Shown here piece after piece: positions 43,798-52,920 of a stretch of DNA of 64,000 nt (positions are counted from its first letter, which is position 1; every line of letters starts with the position of its first letter). Under the pieces are notes generated by a model that had not been told where the DNA came from, ran no database searches, and worked only from the letters and a program-made list of their open reading frames with translations. The position numbers and the translations under genes were made by a program. The stretch comes from Thioclava nitratireducens (lineage in GTDB: Bacteria > Pseudomonadota > Alphaproteobacteria > Rhodobacterales > Rhodobacteraceae): the NCBI RefSeq assembly GCF_001940525.2, contig NZ_CP019437.1, positions 594,501 to 658,500 of the forward strand, written 5' to 3'.

Positions 43798-44541
43798 ATG
43801 TTTGCATTGAGCTTTCGTGCTGCACTTGATGCGCCGTTTCTCGATGTCGAAGAAGAGCGGCAGGCGATCTCCCGGTGGCAGGAATACGGAGATCAGAACT
43901 CGCTTGAAATTCTGCTGCGGTCGCATGTCCGGCAGGCCTACGCGCAGGCGCGTCGCTGGGCGTCCAATCCGGTCGAGCTCGAAGACCTCGTGGCCGAAGG
44001 GATCATCGGTCTGATGCGCGCCGCCGAACGGTTCGATCTGACGCAGGATGTCCGGTTCTCGACCTACTCGCATTGGTGGGTGATGACTTGCGTGCTGAAC
44101 GCCCTCGCCCGGATCAAAACGGTGATCGACGTGCCGGCGCGGGTCTATCTCGATGCGCGGATGGGGCGGCTCGACAACCCCGAGGCGAGCCAGCTTCTGA
44201 CCGGTCTCGTCGCTTTGGACGCCAAATCCTTCGATGACAGTGACGCCGACCTGATGGAGATGATGCCCAGCCCCGATCTCACACCCGAGGAACAGACGCT
44301 GGCGTCCTCCGCCGCGCAGGCTGCACATGAGGTGCTGAGCAGTGCGCTGGATGATCTGGACGCGCCGGATCGCGAGATCGTTTTGCGGCGCAAATTGCAG
44401 ACACCGCCGGAGTCGCTCGACGATCTGGCCCGTGATCTTGGAATCAGCCGTGAGCGTGCCCGACAGGTCGAGAAGCGTGCGCTCCTCCGGCTGAAGCGGT
44501 GTCTCGAAAAACGCGGCTTCAGCCCCGCGATGCTGAACTGA
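43798..44541 (+). CDS. Sigma-70 family factor, RpoH-like, probably flagellar
   Basis: A 247-residue sigma factor. Region 2 shows VELEDLVAEGIIGLMRAAER, FDLTQDVRFSTYSHWWVM, and region 4 shows LDDLARDLGISRERARQVEK. The overall build is RpoH-like, but the RpoH-specific box after region 2.4 is not visible, so a heat-shock role is doubtful. It lies directly upstream of flagellar structural genes and behind two CtrA boxes, which suggests a dedicated sigma factor for part of the flagellar regulon. GAGGCGGG precedes the ATG. Confidence 0.85.
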   Translation: MFALSFRAALDAPFLDVEEERQAISRWQEYGDQNSLEILLRSHVRQAYAQARRWASNPVELEDLVAEGIIGLMRAAERFDLTQDVRFSTYSHWWVMTCVLNALARIKTVIDVPARVYLDARMGRLDNPEASQLLTGLVALDAKSFDDSDADLMEMMPSPDLTPEEQTLASSAAQAAHEVLSSALDDLDAPDREIVLRRKLQTPPESLDDLARDLGISRERARQVEKRALLRLKRCLEKRGFSPAMLN

Positions 44542-44552
44542 GGAGAAGGGCG

Positions 44553-45317
44553 ATGGCACGTCATCTGATGATCGCAGGGCACGGGCGCGCAGGCACCACG
44601 CTATTTTACAACATGCTGCGCGAGACTCTCAAAGGTTTCGAAATCCCGCCGCGCGAGACCAGCGCGCTTTCCACGATCGGGCAGCCGGGCGACTGGGTCA
44701 GCAAGCGGCCGCTCGATATTTTCCAGGTCGCGAATGTCGCGCGGGCGAATGTCCGTAGCAAGCGGATCGATCTGATCGTGCCGCTGCGCGACCCGCGCGA
44801 CATCCTCGTGAGCCGTCATTCGGCGGTGCCGGACGATTATTTCATCTCGGCGGACGCGATGTATTTCATCGGCGGTCCGGATGCGCCCGCGCCGGTGATG
44901 CCGGGGTTCCTGCAGATTCACGAGGCGATCGGGACCGTGCTGAGATCCGGCATTTTCCCGCAGGGTGTATTCCTCCTGAAATACGAAGACCTGGTCAATG
45001 ATCCCGACAGGATTCAGCAGAAGTTGCGCGATGCGCTCGGTCTGCAATTCGAAGGGCATTTTTCCGATTTCGGCGCCGCCGAAATTCCCGAGGAGTTGCA
45101 AGGCCCGCTCAACGGTGTGCGCCCGGTGGAAAAGGCGCGTGCGAAGTGGCTCGACGAAGAGCATCGGGCGCGGATTTTCGATCAATTCTCGCGCTTCCCG
45201 GTGCTGTTCGACCTGCTCGAGCAGTTGGGCTACGAAAAGGATCGCGACTGGTTCGCGCCGTTCATGGCGTGGCAGGCGGCCTCGAGGCCCCGGAGCAAGC
45301 GTATGAGTTTCGTGTGA
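44553..45317 (+). CDS. PAPS-dependent sulfotransferase in flagellar cluster
   Basis: A 254-residue cytosolic enzyme. The phosphosulfate loop is GHGRAGTTLFYNML near residue 9 and the 3'-phosphate motif is PLRDPRDILVSRHSA near 75. It should transfer sulfate from PAPS to an acceptor. It starts 11 bases after the sigma stop with AGGAGAAGGG upstream and is followed 13 bases later by fliK, so it is embedded in a flagellar operon. A flagellar glycan or a surface polysaccharide are possible acceptors; neither is shown by sequence. It is not closely similar to the sulfotransferase-like gene at 15301-16116. Confidence 0.85.
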   Translation: MARHLMIAGHGRAGTTLFYNMLRETLKGFEIPPRETSALSTIGQPGDWVSKRPLDIFQVANVARANVRSKRIDLIVPLRDPRDILVSRHSAVPDDYFISADAMYFIGGPDAPAPVMPGFLQIHEAIGTVLRSGIFPQGVFLLKYEDLVNDPDRIQQKLRDALGLQFEGHFSDFGAAEIPEELQGPLNGVRPVEKARAKWLDEEHRARIFDQFSRFPVLFDLLEQLGYEKDRDWFAPFMAWQAASRPRSKRMSFV

Positions 45318-45330
45318 CGAGGGTGATGAG

Positions 45331-46716
45331 ATGGACGCGATAGCCGCGACATTGCTGAAGGTAACGGCGTCGGCCGCAGGCACCGGGCGCAAATCCGCGA
45401 CAGAGGGGACCGGTTTCGGATCGCTCGTGCAGGGCGTGCCGGCGGATGGGCTTGCAGCTTCGGGCGTGGGGGCTGCCACGGCGGCCGCGACGCCGGAGGC
45501 TGGCGCAGGCGCAGCGTCCGCCTTGACCGACAATCCAGCGCTTCAGGCCGAGCTGGCCAGCAAGCTGCAAACGGTTCGCGACGGCGCGCTGGCAGAGCTG
45601 GCGCAGGGCAAGTCAATGAGCGAGGTGCTCAAAAAGCTGGGCGCGTCGCTGGCTACGGTCCTCACGGAGTTCGACGCGGCGCATGGCACGAAGCTGCAGC
45701 AAGGTTTGACGCGGGCACTTGAAGGTATGCGGCTGCAAACTGACGGCGCGGGGGCAAAGCCCGCCTCGGATCATGCGAGCGACAAAAGCGACACGATTGA
45801 CGCGGTCTTCGCGAGCCTTCTGGTCTCGCTCGGTCTGCAAGCGAAGCCATCTGGGACGGCATCGCCGCAAACGGGTGGTGCGCAGATCCCGTCGGTAGCG
45901 GGGCGCATGCCCGCGCACTCTGCTGGCAATCTATCCTCTCCGGCGGCACAGCCGAAGCTTGAGGCAACGCAGACGCAGTCGCAGGCGCAGGCGATCATCG
46001 CCGTTCCGCAGGGGCTTGCCGGGGTGATTCCAGCGCCGCTCACGGCGGAGATTCAGCAGAGCGACATGGACCCGCGGGTGCGCGCCGTGCTGGAAGCTGC
46101 CGCCAACGGCGCCACGAACACCGGCAAGGTCGAGGCGCAAGCCGCGGTTCTGCCTGCAGCGCAGAGCAAGGGCGACCCCAAGCCCGCCCAGTTTCTTGCC
46201 GAGGCCGCCCGTGCAGGCGTCTTGCCCGAAACCGCGGTGGCGCGGCTCACGCAGCATGACGCCAGTCACGTTGCGCGCAGCGACGCTGCTGCTCAATCGG
46301 CGCAGACGGCGGCCCAACCTTCGCCGCGCTTCGCGGCCTTCGTCGCGACGCAGCTTCGGCGCGCGGATTTGCAGGAAGGACGCACCCGCGTGGCGCTGAC
46401 CCCGCGCGGGCTCGGCGATATCGAGATCGACGTGGAGCGCGACAAGCGTGGTCAGGTCAACGTGGTCGTGCGCGCCGAGAGCCCGGCGGTGCTGAGTGCG
46501 TTGCGCGGCGATCGCGAGACCTTGGCGGCGATCCTCGCCGGGCAGGGGCTGCAGATGGATAGCGGCGCGCTCGATTTCGAGCAGTTCGGCGGTCACGGCG
46601 AACGGGGCGATGAGCGCGCGTCCGGCGCGCATGTTACCGCAGATGAAGACATCCCCGTGCTGGGCGCCGACTGGCAGCCCACCATTCTCGACGGACAACT
46701 GGATATCAGGACCTGA
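45331..46716 (+). CDS. fliK: Flagellar hook-length control protein FliK
   Basis: A 461-residue protein. The long N-terminal part is low complexity, rich in Ala, Gln and Thr, as expected for the molecular ruler. The C-terminal Flg_hook domain is recognised by LRRADLQEGRTRVALTPRGL and GDIEIDVERDKRGQVNVVVR, then SPAVLSALRGDRETLAAILA. FliK is secreted during hook growth and switches export specificity through FlhB. flgD follows after ten bases. Confidence 0.9.
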   Translation: MDAIAATLLKVTASAAGTGRKSATEGTGFGSLVQGVPADGLAASGVGAATAAATPEAGAGAASALTDNPALQAELASKLQTVRDGALAELAQGKSMSEVLKKLGASLATVLTEFDAAHGTKLQQGLTRALEGMRLQTDGAGAKPASDHASDKSDTIDAVFASLLVSLGLQAKPSGTASPQTGGAQIPSVAGRMPAHSAGNLSSPAAQPKLEATQTQSQAQAIIAVPQGLAGVIPAPLTAEIQQSDMDPRVRAVLEAAANGATNTGKVEAQAAVLPAAQSKGDPKPAQFLAEAARAGVLPETAVARLTQHDASHVARSDAAAQSAQTAAQPSPRFAAFVATQLRRADLQEGRTRVALTPRGLGDIEIDVERDKRGQVNVVVRAESPAVLSALRGDRETLAAILAGQGLQMDSGALDFEQFGGHGERGDERASGAHVTADEDIPVLGADWQPTILDGQLDIRT

Positions 46717-46726
46717 GGAGCCACCG

Positions 46727-47401
46727 ATGAGCATCTCACCGACAAGCACCAATCCCGCTGCGACCGCGGCCGACGCCAAGGCGAACCCGGCGCAGTCAAA
46801 GATCTCGGCGGATTACAACAGCTTCTTGCAGCTTCTGACGGCGCAGATCCGAAATCAGGATCCGCTGAAGCCGATGGATTCCACGCAATTCGTTTCGCAA
46901 CTGGCGCAGCTGAGTCAGGTCGAGCAAACGGTGCAGACCAATACCAACCTCAAGACCATCGATGCCAAGCTGAGCGCAATGGGTGCGATGTCGGATGTGG
47001 CCCTGATGGGCAAGACAGTGTCGCTCGCCTCCGACCGGATCGAGTTGCGCGACGGTCAGGCCAGCACCAGCTACGAGCTTGCCGCACCCGCCGACAAGGT
47101 GACCGCGATCATCAAGACGGAAGACGGGACCGAACTGCGCCGGATTACTGGCCTGCCCGGACGGGCGGGCGAGAAGATCGCGCTGAAATGGGACGGGCGC
47201 GATTCTGCGGGATTGCCGGTGCCGGATGACACGTTCCGGGTCGAGATCGACGCGCAGGACGCCGATGGCAATGCGGTCTCGTATGACACCTATCCCAGCA
47301 CGCAGGTGGAGCAGGTGCGCTTCTCTTCGCAGGGGCAATCGCTGGTTCTTCGCAATGGCGAGGAAGTGCCGAGTTCGCTCATCGTCGCGGTGTCGGGCTG
47401 A
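46727..47401 (+). CDS. flgD: Flagellar hook-capping protein FlgD
   Basis: A 224-residue scaffold that caps the growing hook. The conserved N-terminus reads YNSFLQLLTAQIRNQDPLKP followed by MDSTQFVSQLAQLSQVEQ. The C-terminal half has the FlgD tudor/Ig-like fold with KIALKWDGRDSAGLPVPDD. The start is the ATG at 46727 with TGAGGAG upstream. The next gene is convergent. Confidence 0.95.
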   Translation: MSISPTSTNPAATAADAKANPAQSKISADYNSFLQLLTAQIRNQDPLKPMDSTQFVSQLAQLSQVEQTVQTNTNLKTIDAKLSAMGAMSDVALMGKTVSLASDRIELRDGQASTSYELAAPADKVTAIIKTEDGTELRRITGLPGRAGEKIALKWDGRDSAGLPVPDDTFRVEIDAQDADGNAVSYDTYPSTQVEQVRFSSQGQSLVLRNGEEVPSSLIVAVSG

Positions 47402-47439
47402 CACGCCTGCACCGGGCGCGATCCGTGGTGGGAGGCTTC

Positions 47440-47874
47440 CTATCCCTGCTTGAACGGCTCGGCGCTGTTCACCTTGGCCGCTTGCAGGCCGGGTACTCGG
47501 TCCGCGAGGCCGCGCTCTAGCAGGGTGGCGAGGTCCTCGGGTTTGACCGTATCGGGATCGAACATCCGGTTATCCGCGAGCTTGCTCAAAAGGTCGAGTG
47601 TCTCGTCGCGCAGCTTCGGCACCAGCGCGGGGCCATCGGGAAGCCCGTCTCCCTTCAGCACCAGTGTTACGTCGACGTTCAAATAGCTGATCGTACGCGC
47701 CCGGTAGACCGGCACCGTGACAGGCCCCAAGGCGACGTCACGCGGCGCGGGTTCGGGCGGCGCTTCTGGGGCAGCAGGTCGCGGCGCGATCTGGCTTCCG
47801 CCCAGATAGCCCAGCCCCGCCGCGACGATCGGCACCACCACGACAAGCAGTACGAGTGTTCTCCAGCGCGGCAT
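47440..47874 (-). CDS. FliL-like flagellar basal-body-associated protein
   Basis: A 144-residue protein with one N-terminal membrane helix (LVLLVVVVPIVAAGLGYLGG) and a periplasmic domain around ISYLNVDVTLVLKGDGLPDG. It has the size and topology of FliL. It follows flgH by nine bases at the end of flgF-flgG-flgA-flgH, which is where fliL lies in rhizobial flagellar clusters. Sequence similarity to FliL is weak, so the name rests mainly on context and topology. FliL supports the stator under load. Confidence 0.65.
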   Translation of the reverse strand: MPRWRTLVLLVVVVPIVAAGLGYLGGSQIAPRPAAPEAPPEPAPRDVALGPVTVPVYRARTISYLNVDVTLVLKGDGLPDGPALVPKLRDETLDLLSKLADNRMFDPDTVKPEDLATLLERGLADRVPGLQAAKVNSAEPFKQG

Positions 47875-47883
47875 CGGAGACGA

Positions 47884-48639
47884 TCAGTAGGGGAGGACGA
47901 CGTCGAGCGCGTCTTCCCCGTAGCGGGGCTGTTGCACCTTGCTGATCTGGCCGCGCCCGCCATAGGAGATGCGCGCCTCGGCGATCTTCTCGTAGGGGAT
48001 GGTGTTGTCCATCCGGATGTCTTCGGGCCGGATGATCCCGGCCACACGCAATTCGCGCAGCTCGTGATTGACCTTCACCTCCTGGCGTCCCGCGATCACG
48101 AAATTCCCGTTCTGAAGCTTCTGGATCACGAGGGCCGCGACCTTCAGGCTGATGGTCTCGTTGCGCTTGATCGAACCGCTGCCGTTGGAGGTCGATTGCG
48201 AGCTGAGATCGACGATGTTGCTGCCGGTGGGCAAGTCCTTCTCGCTGACGCCGGGCAGGATCTTGGCGATCTTGCCGCCATAGCCAAGGAAGGTCGGAAA
48301 ACCGACGCTCTGGCTGCCGTCGCGGCTCCGCTGGGACGCGTTCTGAAGCTGCGCCTCGTCCTTGATGTTGATATCCACTGTCAGCAAATCGCCCACCTTG
48401 TCGGCACGCTGATCGCCGAAGAAGCCGGTGGAGCCGGTCTGCCAGAGCGACGCGGCCTCGGCCCGCTGCGGAATGCGCGTGGGCTCGAGCGGCGGCATCG
48501 GTACGCTCACCCGGTTCACCTCGGGGATCGTGTCGCCATCGACCACCATGTCGCTCACTTTTGGGTCGCGCTCAAAGGCCGTGCCGGAACCGCAGGCGGC
48601 CAGTGCGAGCATCGGCAGGATGTAGAACGGATGTCTCAC
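47884..48639 (-). CDS. flgH: Flagellar L-ring lipoprotein FlgH
   Basis: A 251-residue outer-membrane lipoprotein forming the L ring. The lipobox LAAC places the acylated cysteine at residue 16. SLWQTGSTGFFGDQRADKVG and GDLLTVDINIKDEAQ, GNFVIAGRQEVKVNHELREL and VAGIIRPEDI are conserved in FlgH. The ATG overlaps the flgA stop. Confidence 0.96.
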   Translation of the reverse strand: MRHPFYILPMLALAACGSGTAFERDPKVSDMVVDGDTIPEVNRVSVPMPPLEPTRIPQRAEAASLWQTGSTGFFGDQRADKVGDLLTVDINIKDEAQLQNASQRSRDGSQSVGFPTFLGYGGKIAKILPGVSEKDLPTGSNIVDLSSQSTSNGSGSIKRNETISLKVAALVIQKLQNGNFVIAGRQEVKVNHELRELRVAGIIRPEDIRMDNTIPYEKIAEARISYGGRGQISKVQQPRYGEDALDVVLPY

Positions 48640-49313
48640 TTCTGAATCTCCACTTTGCCGTCGGGCTTGGCGATGCCTTCGACAATCTTGTTGCTCACGA
48701 GATTGACCACGCGCACTGACTGGTCGGCATGGGCGTCGGAGATCGCCTTGCCGGGTGCGGTCAGGGACATGGCGCCTTTCGAATATTCGATCGAGACCGG
48801 GTCGCCGCGCGAGATGATGACCGGCTCGGTGATGGATTGGCTCATCACCGGGCGTCCGCGGGCGAGCACGCGGCGCACCTGCATCCCCTCCAGATGGTCG
48901 AGCCGCGTCACCGCATAGGCGCCCACCTGACCGTAGGGCAGGTCGACGACCTGGAAATCATCTCCGGAAAGAATCTTGCCGGGAAGCAACTGCTGCGTCG
49001 GCACCGGGACGGGCACGTTGAGCAGCGCAAGCCCCGCAAGGCGGCGCACGTCGCCCGAGGCCTCCACCGCATTCGCCAGGAACTGCCCCGTGGAGCGGTC
49101 CATCCAGAAGTCGCTTATCATCTCCGCGTCGCCCGGGTCGCTGTCTTGCAGCGTGATCTCGAAATGGCCGCTCGGCGGCATCTCCAGCCCCCAGGACTGC
49201 TCCGCCTTCTCGGCGATCAGCACGCGCACGGATTCGGCGCTCGCGGGGACGACGAGAAGCGCGGCGGCGAGCGTGGCGAGAACGGCGGTCGCGGAGGCGC
49301 GTATCGGGCTCAT
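48636..49313 (-). CDS. flgA: Flagellar P-ring assembly chaperone FlgA
   Basis: A 225-residue periplasmic chaperone for FlgI. A signal peptide (TAVLATLAAALLVVPASA) is followed by the FlgA/SAF-type domain, with VPVPTQQLLPGKILSGDDFQ and the C-terminal SDAHADQSVRVVNLVSNKIV. It starts four bases after the flgG stop and overlaps flgH, so it is translated in a tight operon. Confidence 0.93.
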   Translation of the reverse strand: MSPIRASATAVLATLAAALLVVPASAESVRVLIAEKAEQSWGLEMPPSGHFEITLQDSDPGDAEMISDFWMDRSTGQFLANAVEASGDVRRLAGLALLNVPVPVPTQQLLPGKILSGDDFQVVDLPYGQVGAYAVTRLDHLEGMQVRRVLARGRPVMSQSITEPVIISRGDPVSIEYSKGAMSLTAPGKAISDAHADQSVRVVNLVSNKIVEGIAKPDGKVEIQK

Positions 49314-49317
49314 GGCA

Positions 49318-50103
49318 TCACTTGATCTGGTTCGAGGTGGACATCATCTGGTCGGCCGTCTCGATCGCCTTCGAGTTCATCTCGTAAGCGCGCTGCGCCG
49401 AGATCAGATCGGTGATCTGCTGGATGATGTTGACGTTCGAGCTTTCGAGATAACCCTGACGCAGGATGCCCACGCCCGGATCGCCCGGAAGCGCCTCGGT
49501 CGGATCGCCCGACGCGGTCGTCGCCTGCAGGAGGTTGTTTCCAAGCGGTTTCATCCCCGCCTCGTTGACGAAGGTCGCCATCGTCAGCTGGCCGATCTGA
49601 ACCGGGGTCGGGTCCTTGCCGACATAAGCCATCACGAGGCCCTGCTGGTTGATCTCGACATTCGTAGTGTTCGCCGGGACGTTGATCCCGGGCGCGACCT
49701 CGTAGCCGTCGAGGGACACGATCTGTCCCTCGGGGCTCAGCTGGAATGTACCCGCCCGCGTATAGGCCTGGCTGCCATCGGGCATGTTGAGGGTGAAATA
49801 GCCGCCGCCGTCGATTGCGAGGTCGAGCTGGTTCTCGGTCTGGACGAGCCCGCCCTGGGTGTTGAGCCGCACCACGCCCGCGCTTTGTACACCGAGGCCG
49901 ATATCCACGCCCACAGGGCGCGCTGTCCCGTCGGCAGAGGTCAGCGAGCCTTCGCGTTGCAGCGATTGGTAGACCAGATCCTGAAAGGCGGCGCGGGTGC
50001 TCTTGTAGCCGGTGGTGTTCGCGTTCGCGATGTTGTTCGAGATCACGTCCACATTGGTCTGCTGGGCCAGCATCCCCGTCGCGGCAATTCCAAGTGCTCT
50101 CAT
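49318..50103 (-). CDS. flgG: Flagellar distal rod protein FlgG
   Basis: A 261-residue axial protein. The N-terminal rod motif is MRALGIAATGMLAQQTNVDV with SNNIANANTTGYKSTRAAFQ, and the C-terminal motif is EMNSKAIETADQMMSTSNQI. Length and the YQSLQREG segment fit FlgG rather than FlgF. It follows flgF by 23 bases in the operon flgF-flgG-flgA-flgH. Confidence 0.95.
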   Translation of the reverse strand: MRALGIAATGMLAQQTNVDVISNNIANANTTGYKSTRAAFQDLVYQSLQREGSLTSADGTARPVGVDIGLGVQSAGVVRLNTQGGLVQTENQLDLAIDGGGYFTLNMPDGSQAYTRAGTFQLSPEGQIVSLDGYEVAPGINVPANTTNVEINQQGLVMAYVGKDPTPVQIGQLTMATFVNEAGMKPLGNNLLQATTASGDPTEALPGDPGVGILRQGYLESSNVNIIQQITDLISAQRAYEMNSKAIETADQMMSTSNQIK

Positions 50104-50126
50104 GGTTCAGCTCCTTTTCGCGCCGG

Positions 50127-50864
50127 TCAGACTTTGCCAAGTCTGCGCAACGTTTCCTGACGAAGGTTGTTCTGTTCATCCATCAACTTCACCGCGCGCT
50201 CGTAGGAGCGCTGGATGTCCATCATCCGGGTCATCTCGACCACCGGTTGGACATTGCTCTCCTCGATGAAGCCCTGAGCGACCTGCGTCGTTTCGGATGG
50301 CGTAAAGGCGGGTACGGCGCCGCCGGGCGCGGCAAAGAGGCCTCCACCCAGCCGGCTGTAGCTCTGGATGTCGGGTACGGCGAACATGCCCAGCGTGCCG
50401 ATCGTGCCGCTATTCGGCCCCGAAATCGTGCCGTCGCGGGAAATGGTGATCTCCTCGCCCGGCGGGATCGCGATCGGCGCGCCGCCCCGGTCGAGTACCC
50501 GATTGCCCGACAGCGTCACGAGATTGCCTTGCGGGTCGACGGTCAGCCGGCCGTCGCGCCCGAAAGCGGTCTGGCCCGCCGGCGTCTGGTAGGCGAACCA
50601 GCCATCGCCGTTCAGCGCCACATCGAGCGGGTTCGAGGTTTTGGTGAGGGATCCCTGCCGGTCGTCGAGATAGGAGCCCTTGTCGAGCACGTAGCTCACG
50701 TCATCCTCGGCCCCGGCATTGCCCTTCGACTCGAAGCTCTCGTTCAGCGAGCGCTCCGCCTTGAAGCCGGCCGTGTTGGCATTGGCCATGTTGTTGGCGG
50801 AGATGTCGAGACTGCGCCACAGCGTCGAGGCGAGGGATAGGGAGACGTAATTTGAGCTATCCAT
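50127..50864 (-). CDS. flgF: Flagellar proximal rod protein FlgF
   Basis: A 245-residue rod protein starting MDSSNYVSLSLASTLWRSLD, with SANNMANANTAGFKAERSLN. The C-terminal motif TRMMDIQRSYERAVKLMDEQ closes the axial fold. I used the ATG at 50864; a longer reading to 50927 has no family support. It begins the minus-strand rod/ring operon, divergent from the periplasmic repeat protein gene. Confidence 0.94.
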   Translation of the reverse strand: MDSSNYVSLSLASTLWRSLDISANNMANANTAGFKAERSLNESFESKGNAGAEDDVSYVLDKGSYLDDRQGSLTKTSNPLDVALNGDGWFAYQTPAGQTAFGRDGRLTVDPQGNLVTLSGNRVLDRGGAPIAIPPGEEITISRDGTISGPNSGTIGTLGMFAVPDIQSYSRLGGGLFAAPGGAVPAFTPSETTQVAQGFIEESNVQPVVEMTRMMDIQRSYERAVKLMDEQNNLRQETLRRLGKV

Positions 50865-51005
50865 GAATGTCCGCCCGCGCGAATAGAACTTGTGGCTTTG
50901 CTTGGACTGCTGCCGATTTCCGGTCAATAATGTTTGCTCTTCTTGGATTAATCAATACTATTCTTTAAAGAGGGAAGGAATTATGGCGCGTTTGGGAAAG
51001 AGGTG

Positions 51006-52787
51006 ATGGAATTGCGAAGCGGTTTCCCCTTGATGGGCGGCGTTTTGGCGCTCTGTCTTCTGTGCGGCCCCGCCGCGGCGGAGGCCATACCTGCGCCGCC
51101 ACCATTCGATTTCGCGCAATACACTCAGGCGGGCTTCCTTGCGGACCGCGATGCGCTAACCGCAGGTTTCGCCGCGGCCGAGCCCGGGCCGTCGCGCGCG
51201 GTCGCGCGGCTCAATCTGGCTGAATTCTATCTCGCGCATGTCATGTTGCCCGAGGGGCGGTCGGTGCTGGGCGACGAGATGCCCGACGGTCTGCTCCCCG
51301 CCGAACAGGCCCGCTGGCGCGCGATCGCCGCCGGGTTCGATATCATGGAAGGGGTGGGGGTGCCGACTGGCACGCTCTTGCCCAATGCGGATTGGGCGAA
51401 CTGGCAGGATTATCACCTCTGGGCGGCGCTGAATGCGATCACGCAGGGCGGCGCGGAGGAGCTCGAGGGGAACCTCGCGGGTGCGGCGGACCGGCTGCCC
51501 GCCTATCCGCCCGTTTTCGTGGAGGCCTGCCTGCCCGCGCTTCTGGAAGGCGCGATCGCGGTCAAGCAATGGGCGCTGGCCGAGCGACTGAGCCGGGATT
51601 TCGACAACTATCCCGAGTTGAAGGCCCAACCGGTCTACAGCTTCCTCATCGGGCGGGTGGCAGAGCAATCGCATCATCCGGAAAAGGCCTATGCCGCCTA
51701 TCGTGAAGCAGCGAAGGGGCGGGATCGATACGCTCAGCGGGCGCGGCTCGCTCTGGTCGATCTCGGCCTTGCGAAGGGTGCGCTCACGACGGACCAAGGT
51801 TTATCCATGCTCGCCGAGGCCAATCTTGCGTGGCGCGGCGACCGGTTCGATCTTCAGGCCCTCGAACAGCGCGCGCATCTGGGGGAAAAGAGCGGTCGAG
51901 ATGTGGAGGCGCTGATCGCCTATGGCGAGATCCTGACCCGTTTCCCGGACCGCCCGCAGGCGCGGACGGCCGCCGAGGCGGCGGATCGGTTGCTCAAGGC
52001 GTTCTATGCGAAAGGCGCGGCGGGGAAGATCTCGCTCACCGCCTTCACCGAAGGCCATCAGCGCTTGGAGCCCTATTACGAGGCTCGCGCCGATTTCCAG
52101 GCCTATGCCGAGCAATTCGCGGATCGTCTGCTGGAGCTGGGCGCCACGACGCAAGCCTCGTCGGAATATCGCAAGATCCGAGAGGCTCTCAGCGTACAAC
52201 GCAAAGATAACCCCGAGGCGGTGTCGCAGGACCGGATGGCCTATCTTGCGCTTCGCGAGGCGGAAGCGCTTGCCCGTGGCGGGCAATTCGCGCGTGCCGC
52301 CAAGGTGTTGGGAGCCTCCGAGCGTCCCGCCGACGCGCAGGAGCTGAACCAGTTCAACGCACTGCAGGCCCGCGTTCTGGCCGAGGCCGGAAAGACCGAT
52401 GCGGCCCTGGACACCAAGGTCACCGCGCAATCGATCGACCATCTTCGGTTGCAGGCGCAGCTCCATTGGAAGAAGGGCGACTGGTCAGCGGCGACGCGGT
52501 CCTATCGCGCATTGTGGAAGACGGCCTCTGGTGATTTTTCGGAGACCGATGCGGTCCAATTGCTGCTTGCTGCCTACCGGTCCGGCGACCTGACCACGGC
52601 CCGCAGCGTCGCAGAGGTTTTCCCCCGTCTCGCGGGGCGGGAGGACCTGAACAAGCTCGTCGCAAGCCTGCTGGCCGAGCCCGCCAAACTGACCCCGCTT
52701 ATGGACGCCGCAGCGCGGGATCGGCTGCGCAACGCCGGTGATGCGATCGAGATGGTCGGGGCGGAGGCGAAGCGGGCAGGAGGCTAG
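51006..52787 (+). CDS. Secreted helical-repeat (TPR-like) protein, flagellar locus
   Basis: A 593-residue protein I cannot assign to a named family. A signal peptide (about residues 1-24, GGVLALCLLCGPAAAEA) sends it to the periplasm. The mature part is almost all alpha-helical, with TPR-like units such as SHHPEKAYAAYREAAKGRDR, DVEALIAYGEILTRFPDR and KKGDWSAATRSYRALWKTAS. It sits between flgF and flgE. Rhizobial clusters carry MotC, a periplasmic partner of MotB, near the hook genes; an analogous role is a guess. The start is ATG 51006 or GTG 51003. Confidence 0.75.
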   Translation: MELRSGFPLMGGVLALCLLCGPAAAEAIPAPPPFDFAQYTQAGFLADRDALTAGFAAAEPGPSRAVARLNLAEFYLAHVMLPEGRSVLGDEMPDGLLPAEQARWRAIAAGFDIMEGVGVPTGTLLPNADWANWQDYHLWAALNAITQGGAEELEGNLAGAADRLPAYPPVFVEACLPALLEGAIAVKQWALAERLSRDFDNYPELKAQPVYSFLIGRVAEQSHHPEKAYAAYREAAKGRDRYAQRARLALVDLGLAKGALTTDQGLSMLAEANLAWRGDRFDLQALEQRAHLGEKSGRDVEALIAYGEILTRFPDRPQARTAAEAADRLLKAFYAKGAAGKISLTAFTEGHQRLEPYYEARADFQAYAEQFADRLLELGATTQASSEYRKIREALSVQRKDNPEAVSQDRMAYLALREAEALARGGQFARAAKVLGASERPADAQELNQFNALQARVLAEAGKTDAALDTKVTAQSIDHLRLQAQLHWKKGDWSAATRSYRALWKTASGDFSETDAVQLLLAAYRSGDLTTARSVAEVFPRLAGREDLNKLVASLLAEPAKLTPLMDAAARDRLRNAGDAIEMVGAEAKRAGG

Positions 52788-52920
52788 GTATCTTTGCTAT
52801 GCATTGCGCCCCTGACACGAGTCCAAAGAAAAACGGCGGATATTTTTAACTTCAGTGAAACATCACTCGTCTATCTCTTGGATAGGACCCCTTTCTCTTC
52901 GGACATGAGAGGATAAAACC

